A DNA stretch of 17,989 bases from Flammeovirgaceae bacterium UBA4659 (lineage in GTDB: Bacteria; Bacteroidota; Bacteroidia; Cytophagales; Cyclobacteriaceae), in NCBI GenBank assembly GCA_002405445.1, contig DHLV01000241.1:1-17989 (forward strand), in the 5' to 3' direction. The translations under genes and the position numbers were made by a program. Positions 1-6,349 of the stretch are shown in pieces. Position 1 is the stretch's first letter. Every line of letters starts with the position of its first letter. The notes under the pieces are model-generated. The model saw nothing but the letters and a program-made list of their open reading frames with translations, searched no databases and was not told the origin of the DNA.

Positions 1-186
1 ACGAAAAACGGTAACATCGGGGCGTGGGCTGGTGTTGGTGTTGCAAAACAGATTCAACGGTCTGTGGCTGTTTTTGCCGAGGTACGAGGGGAGGCATCTT
101 CCGGATATGGTGCGCGCGGTGGCCCAAACCGTTTGGGGTCTTTACCAACTTATTTCTCTGTAGTATTTGGTATTTCACTGCAATAA
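1..186 (+). CDS. C-terminal fragment of a probable outer-membrane beta-barrel protein (5' end outside window)
   Basis: The frame beginning at base 1 is open without a stop for 61 codons and ends at TAA 184-186; the gene starts to the left of the window. The residues are rich in Gly, Ala, Ser and alternating hydrophobics, with a stretch AWAGVGVAKQIQ, then FAEVRGEASSGYG, and a final strand TYFSVVFGISLQ. Alternation of aromatic/hydrophobic and small residues right up to the C-terminus is what the last strand of an outer-membrane beta-barrel looks like, though the last residue is Gln, not the usual aromatic. I cannot name a family from this fragment. It runs towards trpS, with 35 bases between the two stop codons and no convincing terminator hairpin in that gap. 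The reading frame is likely; the function is tentative. Confidence 0.55.
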   Translation, partial: TKNGNIGAWAGVGVAKQIQRSVAVFAEVRGEASSGYGARGGPNRLGSLPTYFSVVFGISLQ

Positions 187-221
187 GTGTAAGTCAAGGA
201 TGCGCTATCAAAACGCGAATA

Positions 222-1190
222 TTAAAACCCAGTTGCACGCCTCACTTTCGCCAGCGTAACGGCTGCGATCTCTTTTGCGCGCTGCTCACCTTTCTGTAGT
301 TTTTTTTCTAACTCCGTCAGATTTGCCATGTAGAAGTTAAATGCTTCTCGTTCTTTCGCATACTTTGCAATCAACAATTCAAACAACTCTTGCTTGGCAT
401 GTCCATATCCAAAATTTCCGGCCAAGTATTTTTGTTTCAGTGCTTCGGTTTGTTGTGCGTTGGCAACCAATTTGTAAAGGGCAAACACATTATCGTTGTC
501 GGGATTTTTAGGTGCCTCCAGAGGGGTGCTGTCTGTTACAATTGACATGATCTGCTTGCGCAGTTCTTTGTCGGGCAAAAAAATGTCGATGATATTCCCG
601 TACGATTTGCTCATCTTTTGTCCATCTGTTCCGGGGATGGTCATCACGGCTTCCTCAATTTTTGCTTCCGGCACCACAAAAGTTTCCCCGTAAGTATTGT
701 TAAAACTGCTCGCTATGTCGCGAGCCATTTCCAAATGTTGCCGTTGATCTTTGCCTACTGGCACCACATCAGCATCATACATCACAATGTCTGCCGTCAT
801 TAACACCGGGTAGGTAAAAAGCCCTGCATTTACATCCGCAAGTTTCTCGGATTTCTCTTTGAACGAGTGTGCATTGGCCAGCATCGGAAAAGGCGTGAAG
901 CAACTGAGGTACCAGGCTAGTTCGCACACCTCTGGCACCCTGCTTTGCCTGTAGAGCAAGTTCTTTTCGGTATTAAACCCGCAGGCCAACCAGGCAGCGG
1001 CAACAGCGTTCACGTTTTCGATTCGTTGCCTGGCATCTTTGATGGTTGTGAGCGAGTGCAAGTCGGCAATAAAGAAGAGCGATTCGTTGTCCGGATGTTC
1101 CGACAGTTTGATAGCGGGGATGATGGCACCCAACAAGTTGCCCAGGTGCGGCCTGCCGCTGCTTTGTATTCCGGTAAGTATGCGAGACAT
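222..1190 (-). CDS. trpS: Tryptophan--tRNA ligase (TrpS)
   Basis: This class I aminoacyl-tRNA synthetase charges tRNA-Trp with tryptophan using ATP in the cytoplasm. The 322-residue protein has the usual bacterial length. The N-terminus MSRILTGIQSSGRPHLGN carries the HIGH-type ATP-binding motif as HLGN (residues 15-18), and GQKMSKSYGN holds the KMSKS signature at 192-196. The segment with MTADIVMYDADVVPVGKDQ (131-149) is the typical Trp-specificity region, and KDQRQHLEMARDIA matches the family closely. The start is set by the canonical N-terminus; the ATG at 1188-1190 lies only five bases downstream of a -7-like box, so the transcript may be nearly leaderless. It is divergent from the DUF1573 gene and convergent with the truncated gene at the left edge. 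Nothing about it is unusual. Confidence 0.97.
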   Translation of the reverse strand: MSRILTGIQSSGRPHLGNLLGAIIPAIKLSEHPDNESLFFIADLHSLTTIKDARQRIENVNAVAAAWLACGFNTEKNLLYRQSRVPEVCELAWYLSCFTPFPMLANAHSFKEKSEKLADVNAGLFTYPVLMTADIVMYDADVVPVGKDQRQHLEMARDIASSFNNTYGETFVVPEAKIEEAVMTIPGTDGQKMSKSYGNIIDIFLPDKELRKQIMSIVTDSTPLEAPKNPDNDNVFALYKLVANAQQTEALKQKYLAGNFGYGHAKQELFELLIAKYAKEREAFNFYMANLTELEKKLQKGEQRAKEIAAVTLAKVRRATGF

Positions 1191-1195
1191 GGGCG

Positions 1196-1203
1196 TAAAG
1201 ATA
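1196..1203 (-). promoter_or_regulatory. Candidate -7 promoter box for trpS
   Basis: On the minus strand this reads TATCTTTA, one base off the Bacteroidota -7 consensus TAnnTTTG, and sits five bases upstream of the trpS ATG. No good TTTG -33 element is visible about 20 bases further upstream, so this rests on the -7 box and its position alone. Confidence 0.4.
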
Positions 1204-1208
1204 GATTT

Positions 1209-1239
1209 TAGATTTGTGATTTTTGATTCTAGATTTGTG
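1209..1239 (+). promoter_or_regulatory. Duplicated TAGATTTGTG: tandem candidate -7 boxes for the DUF1573 gene
   Basis: The 10-mer TAGATTTGTG occurs exactly twice, at 1209-1218 and 1230-1239, 21 bases apart. Its first eight bases, TAGATTTG, fit the Bacteroidota -7 consensus TAnnTTTG perfectly. The second copy lies 17 bases before the start codon at 1255, a normal distance; a weak TTTT at 1206-1209 is at -33 spacing from it. It may equally be a low-complexity repeat of the spacer. Confidence 0.4.
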
Positions 1240-1254
1240 CTTGCACGTTAAAAA

Positions 1255-2337
1255 ATGATGAGACGGATTCTTCTGTTTTACTGGATGGTGATGGCTCACT
1301 GTGCTTTTGCACAATTGGCAGAGCCGATTCAATTTGCCGAGAAAATCCACGACTTTGGCGAAATTGTTGAAACTAAGGGCTTGGCCGTTTTCGATTTCAC
1401 ATTCATCAACCGCGCCACGCGCCCAGTAAAGATCATGGCCGTGCAGCCCTCGTGTGGGTGCACCACCCCCGATTGGACAAAGAGCCAGGTACTTCCTGGA
1501 AGCACCGGATTTATTCGTGCCAGCTACAACCCCAAAGACAGGCCGGGGTATTTCGACAAAACACTTGCCGTTACAACCGATCTTGACGTAAACCCTATCA
1601 TCCTGCGCATCAAAGGGAATGTTGTTAACACCCAATCGGAAAGCAAAGACGTGCCCTATGACCTGGTGGTTGAAAACGGCCAGTTGTTGCTCCGAAACAG
1701 TTCTTTTAATGTCGGTAAAGTCTATGTCAACAAAGATCCTTTGTCCACCGAGTTTCCTGTATTCAATCGTGGCAAAGACACCCTCAGTATTTTGGGCATT
1801 GTTACTCCGCCTCACATCAAGGTGACGGTGGCGAAAAAAATCGCTCCATCAGCGAAGGCTTCCATCCGAATTACTTATGATGGGCGCATGAGGAACCAGT
1901 TTGGATATTTGTCGGATAATATTCTGTTAAAAACCAGTGACGAGTCTCAACCGGAGAAGTCGTTTTCGGTGTATGCCACAGCTGAAGAAGCGTTTGCGCC
2001 ACTATCACCCCTAGAGCAAGCCACGGCACCTGCGTTCAAACTTGACACCTATTCAGTTGATTTTGGCACTGTTCGTTCAGGGGCTCCGGAAGAGCGGAGT
2101 GTAACCTACAGGAATGCAGGAAAAAAGCCACTCGTCATCCGGCACATACAAAGCAACTGCACTTGCTTAACCATTCAGCCGGGTGCCAATATGTTGAAGC
2201 CAGGTCAGCTTGCCACGCTACAGCTTACGTTCAACCCCGAGGGTCGGGTGGGTCTTCAAAATAAAGCGATTACCATCTACACCACAGACCCAATAATCCC
2301 GGTGCAGCGGCTATTGGTGCGCGCCTTGATTGACTGA
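1255..2337 (+). CDS. Secreted DUF1573 protein with three ASH/Ig-like domains
   Basis: The 360-residue protein starts with a signal peptide (Arg-Arg at 3-4, hydrophobic core 5-18, probable cleavage after AHCAFA at residue 19). The first domain (about 25-124) matches DUF1573: the opening IHDFGEIVETKG, then PSCGCTTPDW with Cys67 and Cys69, then a YNPKDRPGYFDKT segment. A second, more divergent domain spans about 140-240, and a third (about 258-360) repeats the pattern: VDFGTVRSGA, SNCTC with Cys302 and Cys304, FNPEGRVGLQNK. DUF1573 domains are beta-sandwiches common in exported Bacteroidota proteins; their molecular role is not established, so I give none. The protein is probably periplasmic or envelope-associated because no lipobox or sorting domain is visible. 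ATG 1255 and ATG 1258 are adjacent; either could be the start. No operon partner is evident, since 138 bases separate it from etfB. Confidence 0.85.
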   Translation: MMRRILLFYWMVMAHCAFAQLAEPIQFAEKIHDFGEIVETKGLAVFDFTFINRATRPVKIMAVQPSCGCTTPDWTKSQVLPGSTGFIRASYNPKDRPGYFDKTLAVTTDLDVNPIILRIKGNVVNTQSESKDVPYDLVVENGQLLLRNSSFNVGKVYVNKDPLSTEFPVFNRGKDTLSILGIVTPPHIKVTVAKKIAPSAKASIRITYDGRMRNQFGYLSDNILLKTSDESQPEKSFSVYATAEEAFAPLSPLEQATAPAFKLDTYSVDFGTVRSGAPEERSVTYRNAGKKPLVIRHIQSNCTCLTIQPGANMLKPGQLATLQLTFNPEGRVGLQNKAITIYTTDPIIPVQRLLVRALID

Positions 2338-2439
2338 CGATCGCGTGATGGAGGCGCGTCACACAACAAATATTCATGGAGCTAGCGCACTGCTTTTGGC
2401 TTCTTTTCATAACTTGTGCCGAGTTTCAATAGTTTTTAC

Positions 2440-2466
2440 TTACAATCTGTAAATCAATTATTTACA
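2440..2466. promoter_or_regulatory. Palindrome upstream of etfB, candidate operator
   Basis: TGTAAAT (2448-2454) and ATTTACA (2460-2466) form a perfect 7-base inverted repeat around five bases (CAATT). A third half-site, TTACA at 2440-2444, pairs with TGTAA at 2448-2452 across three bases, so half-sites occur three times. The element ends 9 bases before the etfB start codon. A -7-like TAGTTTTT lies at 2430-2437, which would put the palindrome over or just after the transcription start, a repressor-like position. The regulator is unknown. Confidence 0.4.
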
Positions 2467-2475
2467 TAAAATATC

Positions 2476-3210
2476 ATGAATATCCTTGTGTGTGTTTCCC
2501 ATGTGCCTGACACAACCTCTAAAATAAGCTTTATTAACAATGCAACGAAGTTCGATACCAATGGTGTTCAGTTTATTATCGGCCCGTACGATGATTACGC
2601 TTTGGCACGCGCCATTGAGATCAAAGAGGCAAATGCCGGCACCACGGTGACTGTCTTAAATGTTGGCCTGGTTGATACCGAGCCGACCATTCGCAAGGCG
2701 CTGGCCATTGGTGCCGATGATGCCATCCGCGTAAATGCAGAACCCACAGACTCGCATTTTGTAGCCGCCCAAATTGCAGCGCATGCACAAGGGTATGACT
2801 TGGTGCTGATGGGCCGCGAGTCCATCGATTATAATAGTGGCGTAGTACATGCGATGGTGGGAGAGATGCTGGGTATCCCATCAGTCTCGCCCGTGATGAA
2901 GTTGGACTTAGATGGCACTACTGTCAAGATGCAGCGCGAGATTGAGGGCGGCAAGGAATCAGTCGAAGCATCGCTGCCGTTGGTGGCCGGCTGCCAAGAG
3001 CCGATTGCCGAGTGGAAGATACCGAATATGCGTGGCATTATGTCGGCACGCACCAAACCTTTGAAGGTGGTGGATCCAATCGCTGTTGAGGCATCTGTCA
3101 AAGTTCAAAAATTTGAACTGCCCCAGGCCAAAGGTGCCGTGAAGATGATTAGCGCAGACAACGTTGCCGAATTGGTAACAAGGCTAAAGACTGAGGCAAA
3201 AGTCCTTTGA
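2476..3210 (+). CDS. etfB: Electron transfer flavoprotein, beta subunit
   Basis: EtfB pairs with EtfA to form the soluble ETF heterodimer, which accepts electrons from acyl-CoA and related dehydrogenases and passes them to the quinone pool through ETF:quinone oxidoreductase. The 244-residue length is typical. The N-terminus MNILVCVSHVPDT and the internal GPYDDYALARAIEIKE (residues 36-51) match the nucleotide-binding fold. The family signature is visible as REIEGGKESVEASLPLV followed by PNMRGIMSARTKPL. The region IGADDAIRV and LMGRESIDYNSGVV also agree with the family. The start is fixed by the conserved N-terminus. etfA follows after 65 bases on the same strand, and a terminator-like stem-loop after etfA suggests a two-gene etfBA transcript. 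Confidence 0.96.
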   Translation: MNILVCVSHVPDTTSKISFINNATKFDTNGVQFIIGPYDDYALARAIEIKEANAGTTVTVLNVGLVDTEPTIRKALAIGADDAIRVNAEPTDSHFVAAQIAAHAQGYDLVLMGRESIDYNSGVVHAMVGEMLGIPSVSPVMKLDLDGTTVKMQREIEGGKESVEASLPLVAGCQEPIAEWKIPNMRGIMSARTKPLKVVDPIAVEASVKVQKFELPQAKGAVKMISADNVAELVTRLKTEAKVL

Positions 3211-3275
3211 TTGTGAACATGAATAACATCAGCATCAGTAGGTAAAAATGACATCATTAAATCACAGATAACACC

Positions 3276-4223
3276 ATGGCAACATTAGTTTTTGTAGAAG
3301 TTTCAGATGGAAAAGCGAGGAAGACCTCGCTGGAAGCCTTGGCCTATGCTCACCAGATGGGTGCGGGCGTTACGGCTGTAGTGATGGGAACGGCCAGTGC
3401 CGGTGAGTTGGAGTTGTTGGGTAAATATGGCGCTCAAAGGGTGTTGCATGTGGCTGACGCACGCTTGGATCATCCGGCCATTCAGGCGTATGCCCACGTG
3501 TTAACCAAGGCTATGCAAGATGAAAATGCAGACGTGCTGGTGTTGGCCAACTCAAGTTTGGGTACGCCAGCAGCAGCGAAGGTTGCCATCAAAATGAATG
3601 CAAGTTTTGCATCTAACGTGGTGGACTTGCCTGCCCCCGGGTTTGTTGTGAAGCGCAGCATCTATACAGGCAAAGCGTTTTCGCTGGTCGAATTGAAAAA
3701 CCAAAAGAAAGTTATTGCTATCAAGAAGAATGCAGCAGAGGCAAAGGATATCGGTGGCACTGCGCAAGTGGTGCCGTATTCGGTGTCGTTGGGTGATGCG
3801 GACTTCAACACCAAAATAACCGGCACTGAAAAAGCGACAGGAGACATTCTTTTGCCGGAGGCAGAAATTGTAGTATCGGGCGGGCGAGGCATGAAAGGCC
3901 CTGAGCACTGGGGCATACTCGAAGAGTTGGCTAAAACGCTGCGTGCGGCAACGGGCTGCAGCAAACCCGTTTCTGATATGCACTGGCGCCCACATCACGA
4001 GCATGTGGGGCAAACAGGAGTGAAGGTGGCGCCACAACTGTACATCGCAATAGGTATTTCGGGGGCCATCCAGCATTTGGCAGGTGTGAACTCGAGCAAG
4101 TGTATTGTCGTCATCAACAAAGATGCCGATGCGCCATTTTTCAAAGCAGCAGATTATGGTATAGTAGGGGATGCCTTTGAGGTGATCCCAAAACTAACGG
4201 AAGCGATCAAAGCAATGAAGTAG
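3276..4223 (+). CDS. etfA: Electron transfer flavoprotein, alpha subunit
   Basis: EtfA carries the FAD of the ETF heterodimer. The protein is 315 residues, the usual length. The N-terminal domain begins [13 protein letters not shown]. The C-terminal FAD-binding domain is well conserved: [15 protein letters not shown], then [18 protein letters not shown], then [31 protein letters not shown] and [16 protein letters not shown]. These are the residues that contact the flavin and ADP moiety in known ETFs. It is the second gene of the etfBA pair; a stem-loop with a T-tract lies ten bases after the stop codon. No gene for ETF:quinone oxidoreductase or an acyl-CoA dehydrogenase is in this window, so the electron donor cannot be read here. 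Confidence 0.97.
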   Translation: MATLVFVEVSDGKARKTSLEALAYAHQMGAGVTAVVMGTASAGELELLGKYGAQRVLHVADARLDHPAIQAYAHVLTKAMQDENADVLVLANSSLGTPAAAKVAIKMNASFASNVVDLPAPGFVVKRSIYTGKAFSLVELKNQKKVIAIKKNAAEAKDIGGTAQVVPYSVSLGDADFNTKITGTEKATGDILLPEAEIVVSGGRGMKGPEHWGILEELAKTLRAATGCSKPVSDMHWRPHHEHVGQTGVKVAPQLYIAIGISGAIQHLAGVNSSKCIVVINKDADAPFFKAADYGIVGDAFEVIPKLTEAIKAMK

Positions 4224-4232
4224 AATCCAAAG

Positions 4233-4283
4233 ACCCAATCACGTGCGCTGTCAAGCGCTGGTTATTGGGTTGCAACTTTTTTT
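4233..4283 (+). terminator. Rho-independent terminator of etfBA
   Basis: ACCCAAT (4233-4239) pairs with ATTGGGT (4264-4270), and inside it GCGCT (4245-4249) pairs with AGCGC (4254-4258) around a GTCA loop. The two-tier stem is followed after six bases by seven T residues (4277-4283). It lies just after etfA. Confidence 0.7.
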
Positions 4284-4284
4284 G

Positions 4285-4292
4285 TACTTTTC
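4285..4292 (+). promoter_or_regulatory. Candidate -7 promoter box for the DUF151/UVR gene
   Basis: TACTTTTC differs from the Bacteroidota -7 consensus TAnnTTTG only at the last base and lies 16 bases before the GTG at 4309. It directly follows the T-tract of the etfA terminator. A TTGG at 4265-4268 is a weak -33 candidate at slightly short spacing, inside the terminator stem. Confidence 0.4.
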
Positions 4293-4308
4293 AACTTTAT
4301 CAGCGATA

Positions 4309-4923
4309 GTGAAGAAAATAAAACTGGAAATTCTCGGCCTCTCGTCAAGCCAATCACAAACAGGCTCGTTTGCATTGGTGCTGGGTGAAGTGGGCGGCAA
4401 CAGGCGTTTGCCCATCATCATCGGTATGTTCGAAGCGCAGGCCATTGCGATTGAGATCGAAAAAATCACCCCCAACCGGCCGATGACACATGACTTATTC
4501 AAGTCGTTCTCCAATAGCTTTCATTTTCAAGTAGAAGAGATTGTGATCTCTGATTTGAAGGAGGGCGTATTTTTTGCAAAAATCGTATGCAGCGATGGTT
4601 TGAAGAAAACTGAAATCGATGCACGCCCGTCTGATGCCATTGCCATCGGATTGCGCTTCGATGCCAACATTTATACCTACGAGTCCATTCTGGCGGAAGC
4701 CGGAATAGTGCTCACCGACCAGGAAGAAGAGGAAGAAAAAGGAAAAGAAAAAATTCAATCCAAGCCTGAGAAAACACGGGCAAAAAAGGAAACATCAAAG
4801 AAATTAGAAGACTACAAGAATCTGAGCGTTGACAAGTTGAAGGAGCTACTAAAGGATGCGCTGGACAAAGAGGACTATGAGAAGGCTGCTAAGATTCGGG
4901 ACGAGTTAGGCAAGCGCAATTGA
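4309..4923 (+). CDS. Bifunctional nuclease (DUF151/BFN) domain protein with C-terminal UVR motif
   Basis: With the start placed at GTG 4309 the protein is 204 residues. An upstream in-frame GTG at 4243 would add 22 residues, but those codons lie within the etfA terminator, so I reject it; the BFN domain begins naturally with VKKIKLEILGLSSS. The BFN domain fills about residues 1-135, with GEVGGNRRLPIIIGMFEAQAI and the conserved ARPSDAIAIGLRF. A charged linker rich in Glu and Lys (about 137-168) leads to a UVR motif, DKLKELLKDALDKEDYEKAAKIRDELGK, like the UvrB/UvrC interaction helix pair. BFN proteins have been linked to DNase/RNase activity in plants, but the bacterial role is poorly defined. 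The UVR tail suggests a protein contact. nupC follows after 34 bases, possibly co-transcribed. Confidence 0.88.
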   Translation: MKKIKLEILGLSSSQSQTGSFALVLGEVGGNRRLPIIIGMFEAQAIAIEIEKITPNRPMTHDLFKSFSNSFHFQVEEIVISDLKEGVFFAKIVCSDGLKKTEIDARPSDAIAIGLRFDANIYTYESILAEAGIVLTDQEEEEEKGKEKIQSKPEKTRAKKETSKKLEDYKNLSVDKLKELLKDALDKEDYEKAAKIRDELGKRN

Positions 4924-4957
4924 TGTTGAGTCGTAGCGAGCAACCAGGAAACATTTC

Positions 4958-6247
4958 ATGAATTATCTCCGCGCAGCCGTTGGCCTCCTTTTTATCGTTG
5001 GTATTGCTTACCTGCTATCGGGCAATCGCAAAAAAGTTGATTGGCGCTTGGTGTGCATCGGCATCGCGTTCCAATTGGTGATTGGTTTAGCCATTGCCAA
5101 GGTTGGTTTTGTGCGGGTGGTGTTTGAGTTCATCAGCGACAAATTCGTGACCTTCCTCGGTTTTGCCCGCGAAGGATCTTCGTTTGTTTTTGGATCACTC
5201 GCCTCCAACACATCGAGCACCGGTTTTATCTTTGCCTTTCAGGCGTTGCCCACCGTCATTTTTTTCTCTGCTATCACTGCAGGTTTGTACTACCTGGGTA
5301 TTCTGCAAAAAATAGTCTTTGGCTTTGCGTGGCTCATGACGAAAGCCATGCGCCTGTCAGGCAGCGAGAGCTTGTCAGCAGCAGCAAATATTTTTATGGG
5401 GCAAACCGAAGCGCCATTGCTGGTGAAACCTTTCATCGCGAAAATGACCAACTCAGAGTTATTCTGTTTGATGGTGGGTGGCATGGCCACGCTGGCGGGC
5501 AGTGTGCTGGCCACTTACGTGGGATTGCTCGGTGGCAACAGCCAGGAAGAGAAAACACTTTTCACAACTTACCTGTTGTGCGCCTCCATCATGAATGCGC
5601 CCGCGGCCATTGTTTTGGCGAAGATATTCTATCCGCAAAATGAACCCGAAAAGATCGATAGCGAATTGAAAGTAAACAAAGAACAAATCGGTGTAAACCT
5701 GGTGGATGCCCTGGCATCTGGTGCCTCAGACGGATTGAAGTTGGCCTTGAACATTGGCGGTATGCTGATCGCATTTATCGCTATCATCTATGCGGTAAAT
5801 TGGGTGCTCGTTGATTTTGTGGGCGCGATCACCGGCCTGAACGAATTTGTTAAAGCAAGCACCAACGGTGCATTTGATGGTTTTTCTCTGCAATACATCC
5901 TGGGCCAGGTGTTTCGGGTGTTTGCGTTTATGATGGGCGTGGACTGGCAGCAGACACTGGGTGTGGGCAGTTTGCTGGGGCAGAAGATGGTGATTAACGA
6001 GTTTGTCGCTTATGTAGACCTTTCGAAAATGAAAGCAGCCGGGCTTTTGGACGAAAAGTCGATTCGAATCGCCACCTATGCGTTATGCGGTTTTGCGAAT
6101 TTCAGTTCTATTGCCATTCAGATCGGTGGCATTGGTGGTATGGCGCCCGGCCGGCAAGGCGACCTCTCGCGCATGGGCTTCAAAGCCATGCTCGCTGCCT
6201 CTTTGGCTACCATGATGACGGCTACCATTTCGGGAGCGATTTTCTAG
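4958..6247 (+). CDS. nupC: Concentrative nucleoside transporter, NupC/CNT family
   Basis: This integral inner-membrane protein imports nucleosides by symport with a cation (H+ or Na+). It is 429 residues, the family's normal length, with strongly hydrophobic segments throughout (for example 5-20, 32-49, 85-110, 170-192, 260-285). Family hallmarks are present: GQTEAPL at 148-154 (Gln149 and Glu151 belong to the base-binding motif), a reentrant-type AGSVLATYVGLLGG, NAPAAIVLAK, KMVINEFVAY at 343-352 with Glu348, and CGFANFSSIAIQIGG at 377-391 with Asn381 and Ser384, which in solved CNTs contact the ribose. The ion coupled and the substrate range cannot be told from sequence. A clear terminator follows, so it ends its transcription unit and is separate from the glucan cluster. 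Confidence 0.95.
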   Translation: MNYLRAAVGLLFIVGIAYLLSGNRKKVDWRLVCIGIAFQLVIGLAIAKVGFVRVVFEFISDKFVTFLGFAREGSSFVFGSLASNTSSTGFIFAFQALPTVIFFSAITAGLYYLGILQKIVFGFAWLMTKAMRLSGSESLSAAANIFMGQTEAPLLVKPFIAKMTNSELFCLMVGGMATLAGSVLATYVGLLGGNSQEEKTLFTTYLLCASIMNAPAAIVLAKIFYPQNEPEKIDSELKVNKEQIGVNLVDALASGASDGLKLALNIGGMLIAFIAIIYAVNWVLVDFVGAITGLNEFVKASTNGAFDGFSLQYILGQVFRVFAFMMGVDWQQTLGVGSLLGQKMVINEFVAYVDLSKMKAAGLLDEKSIRIATYALCGFANFSSIAIQIGGIGGMAPGRQGDLSRMGFKAMLAASLATMMTATISGAIF

Positions 6248-6252
6248 CAGTA

Positions 6253-6294
6253 CCACTTGCGGCTCGGCAGTCCAAGTGGCGCCTATTTTTTTTT
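6253..6294 (+). terminator. Rho-independent terminator after nupC
   Basis: CCACTTG (6253-6259) and CAAGTGG (6273-6279) form a perfect 7-base stem with a 13-base loop, followed after six bases by a run of nine T residues (6286-6294). It begins five bases after the nupC stop codon. Confidence 0.75.
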
Positions 6295-6310
6295 CAAAAT
6301 CTTCTTCAAA

Positions 6311-6333
6311 ATAGGAGGCATTTCCTATCTTGA
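6311..6333 (+). promoter_or_regulatory. Inverted repeat overlapping a candidate promoter box of the glucan operon
   Basis: ATAGGA (6311-6316) and TCCTAT (6323-6328) form a perfect inverted repeat around GGCATT. Its right arm overlaps TATCTTGA (6326-6333), a weak match to the -7 consensus TAnnTTTG, 16 bases before the amylase start. The left arm is also part of AAAATAGG (6308-6315), which is complementary to CCTATTTT (6282-6289) at the terminator end, so two hairpins compete for it. It could be an operator or a leader switch; either reading is tentative. Confidence 0.3.
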
Positions 6334-6349
6334 AAGCCTAAACTGAACT

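Noticed and set aside
187..221. Possible bidirectional terminator between the left-edge gene and trpS
   Set aside because: Only 3-4 base pairings (GCG with CGC) can be drawn, with no T-run.
24..299. 91-codon plus-strand open frame at the left edge
   Set aside because: It is Cys/Trp-rich and crosses into trpS; the frame from base 1 gives a more convincing beta-barrel C-terminus.
973..1815. 280-codon minus-strand open frame spanning the trpS 5' end and the DUF1573 gene
   Set aside because: It overlaps two well-supported genes and the divergent spacer, and its translation shows no family resemblance and shadow-like composition.
3247..3258. AATGA-CA-TCATT inverted repeat between etfB and etfA
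   Set aside because: The arms are only five A/T-rich bases, with no T-tract or promoter nearby, so chance is a sufficient explanation.
4243..4308. Upstream GTG start for the DUF151/UVR gene
   Set aside because: These codons lie in the etfA terminator stem and T-tract, and they precede the natural start of the BFN domain.
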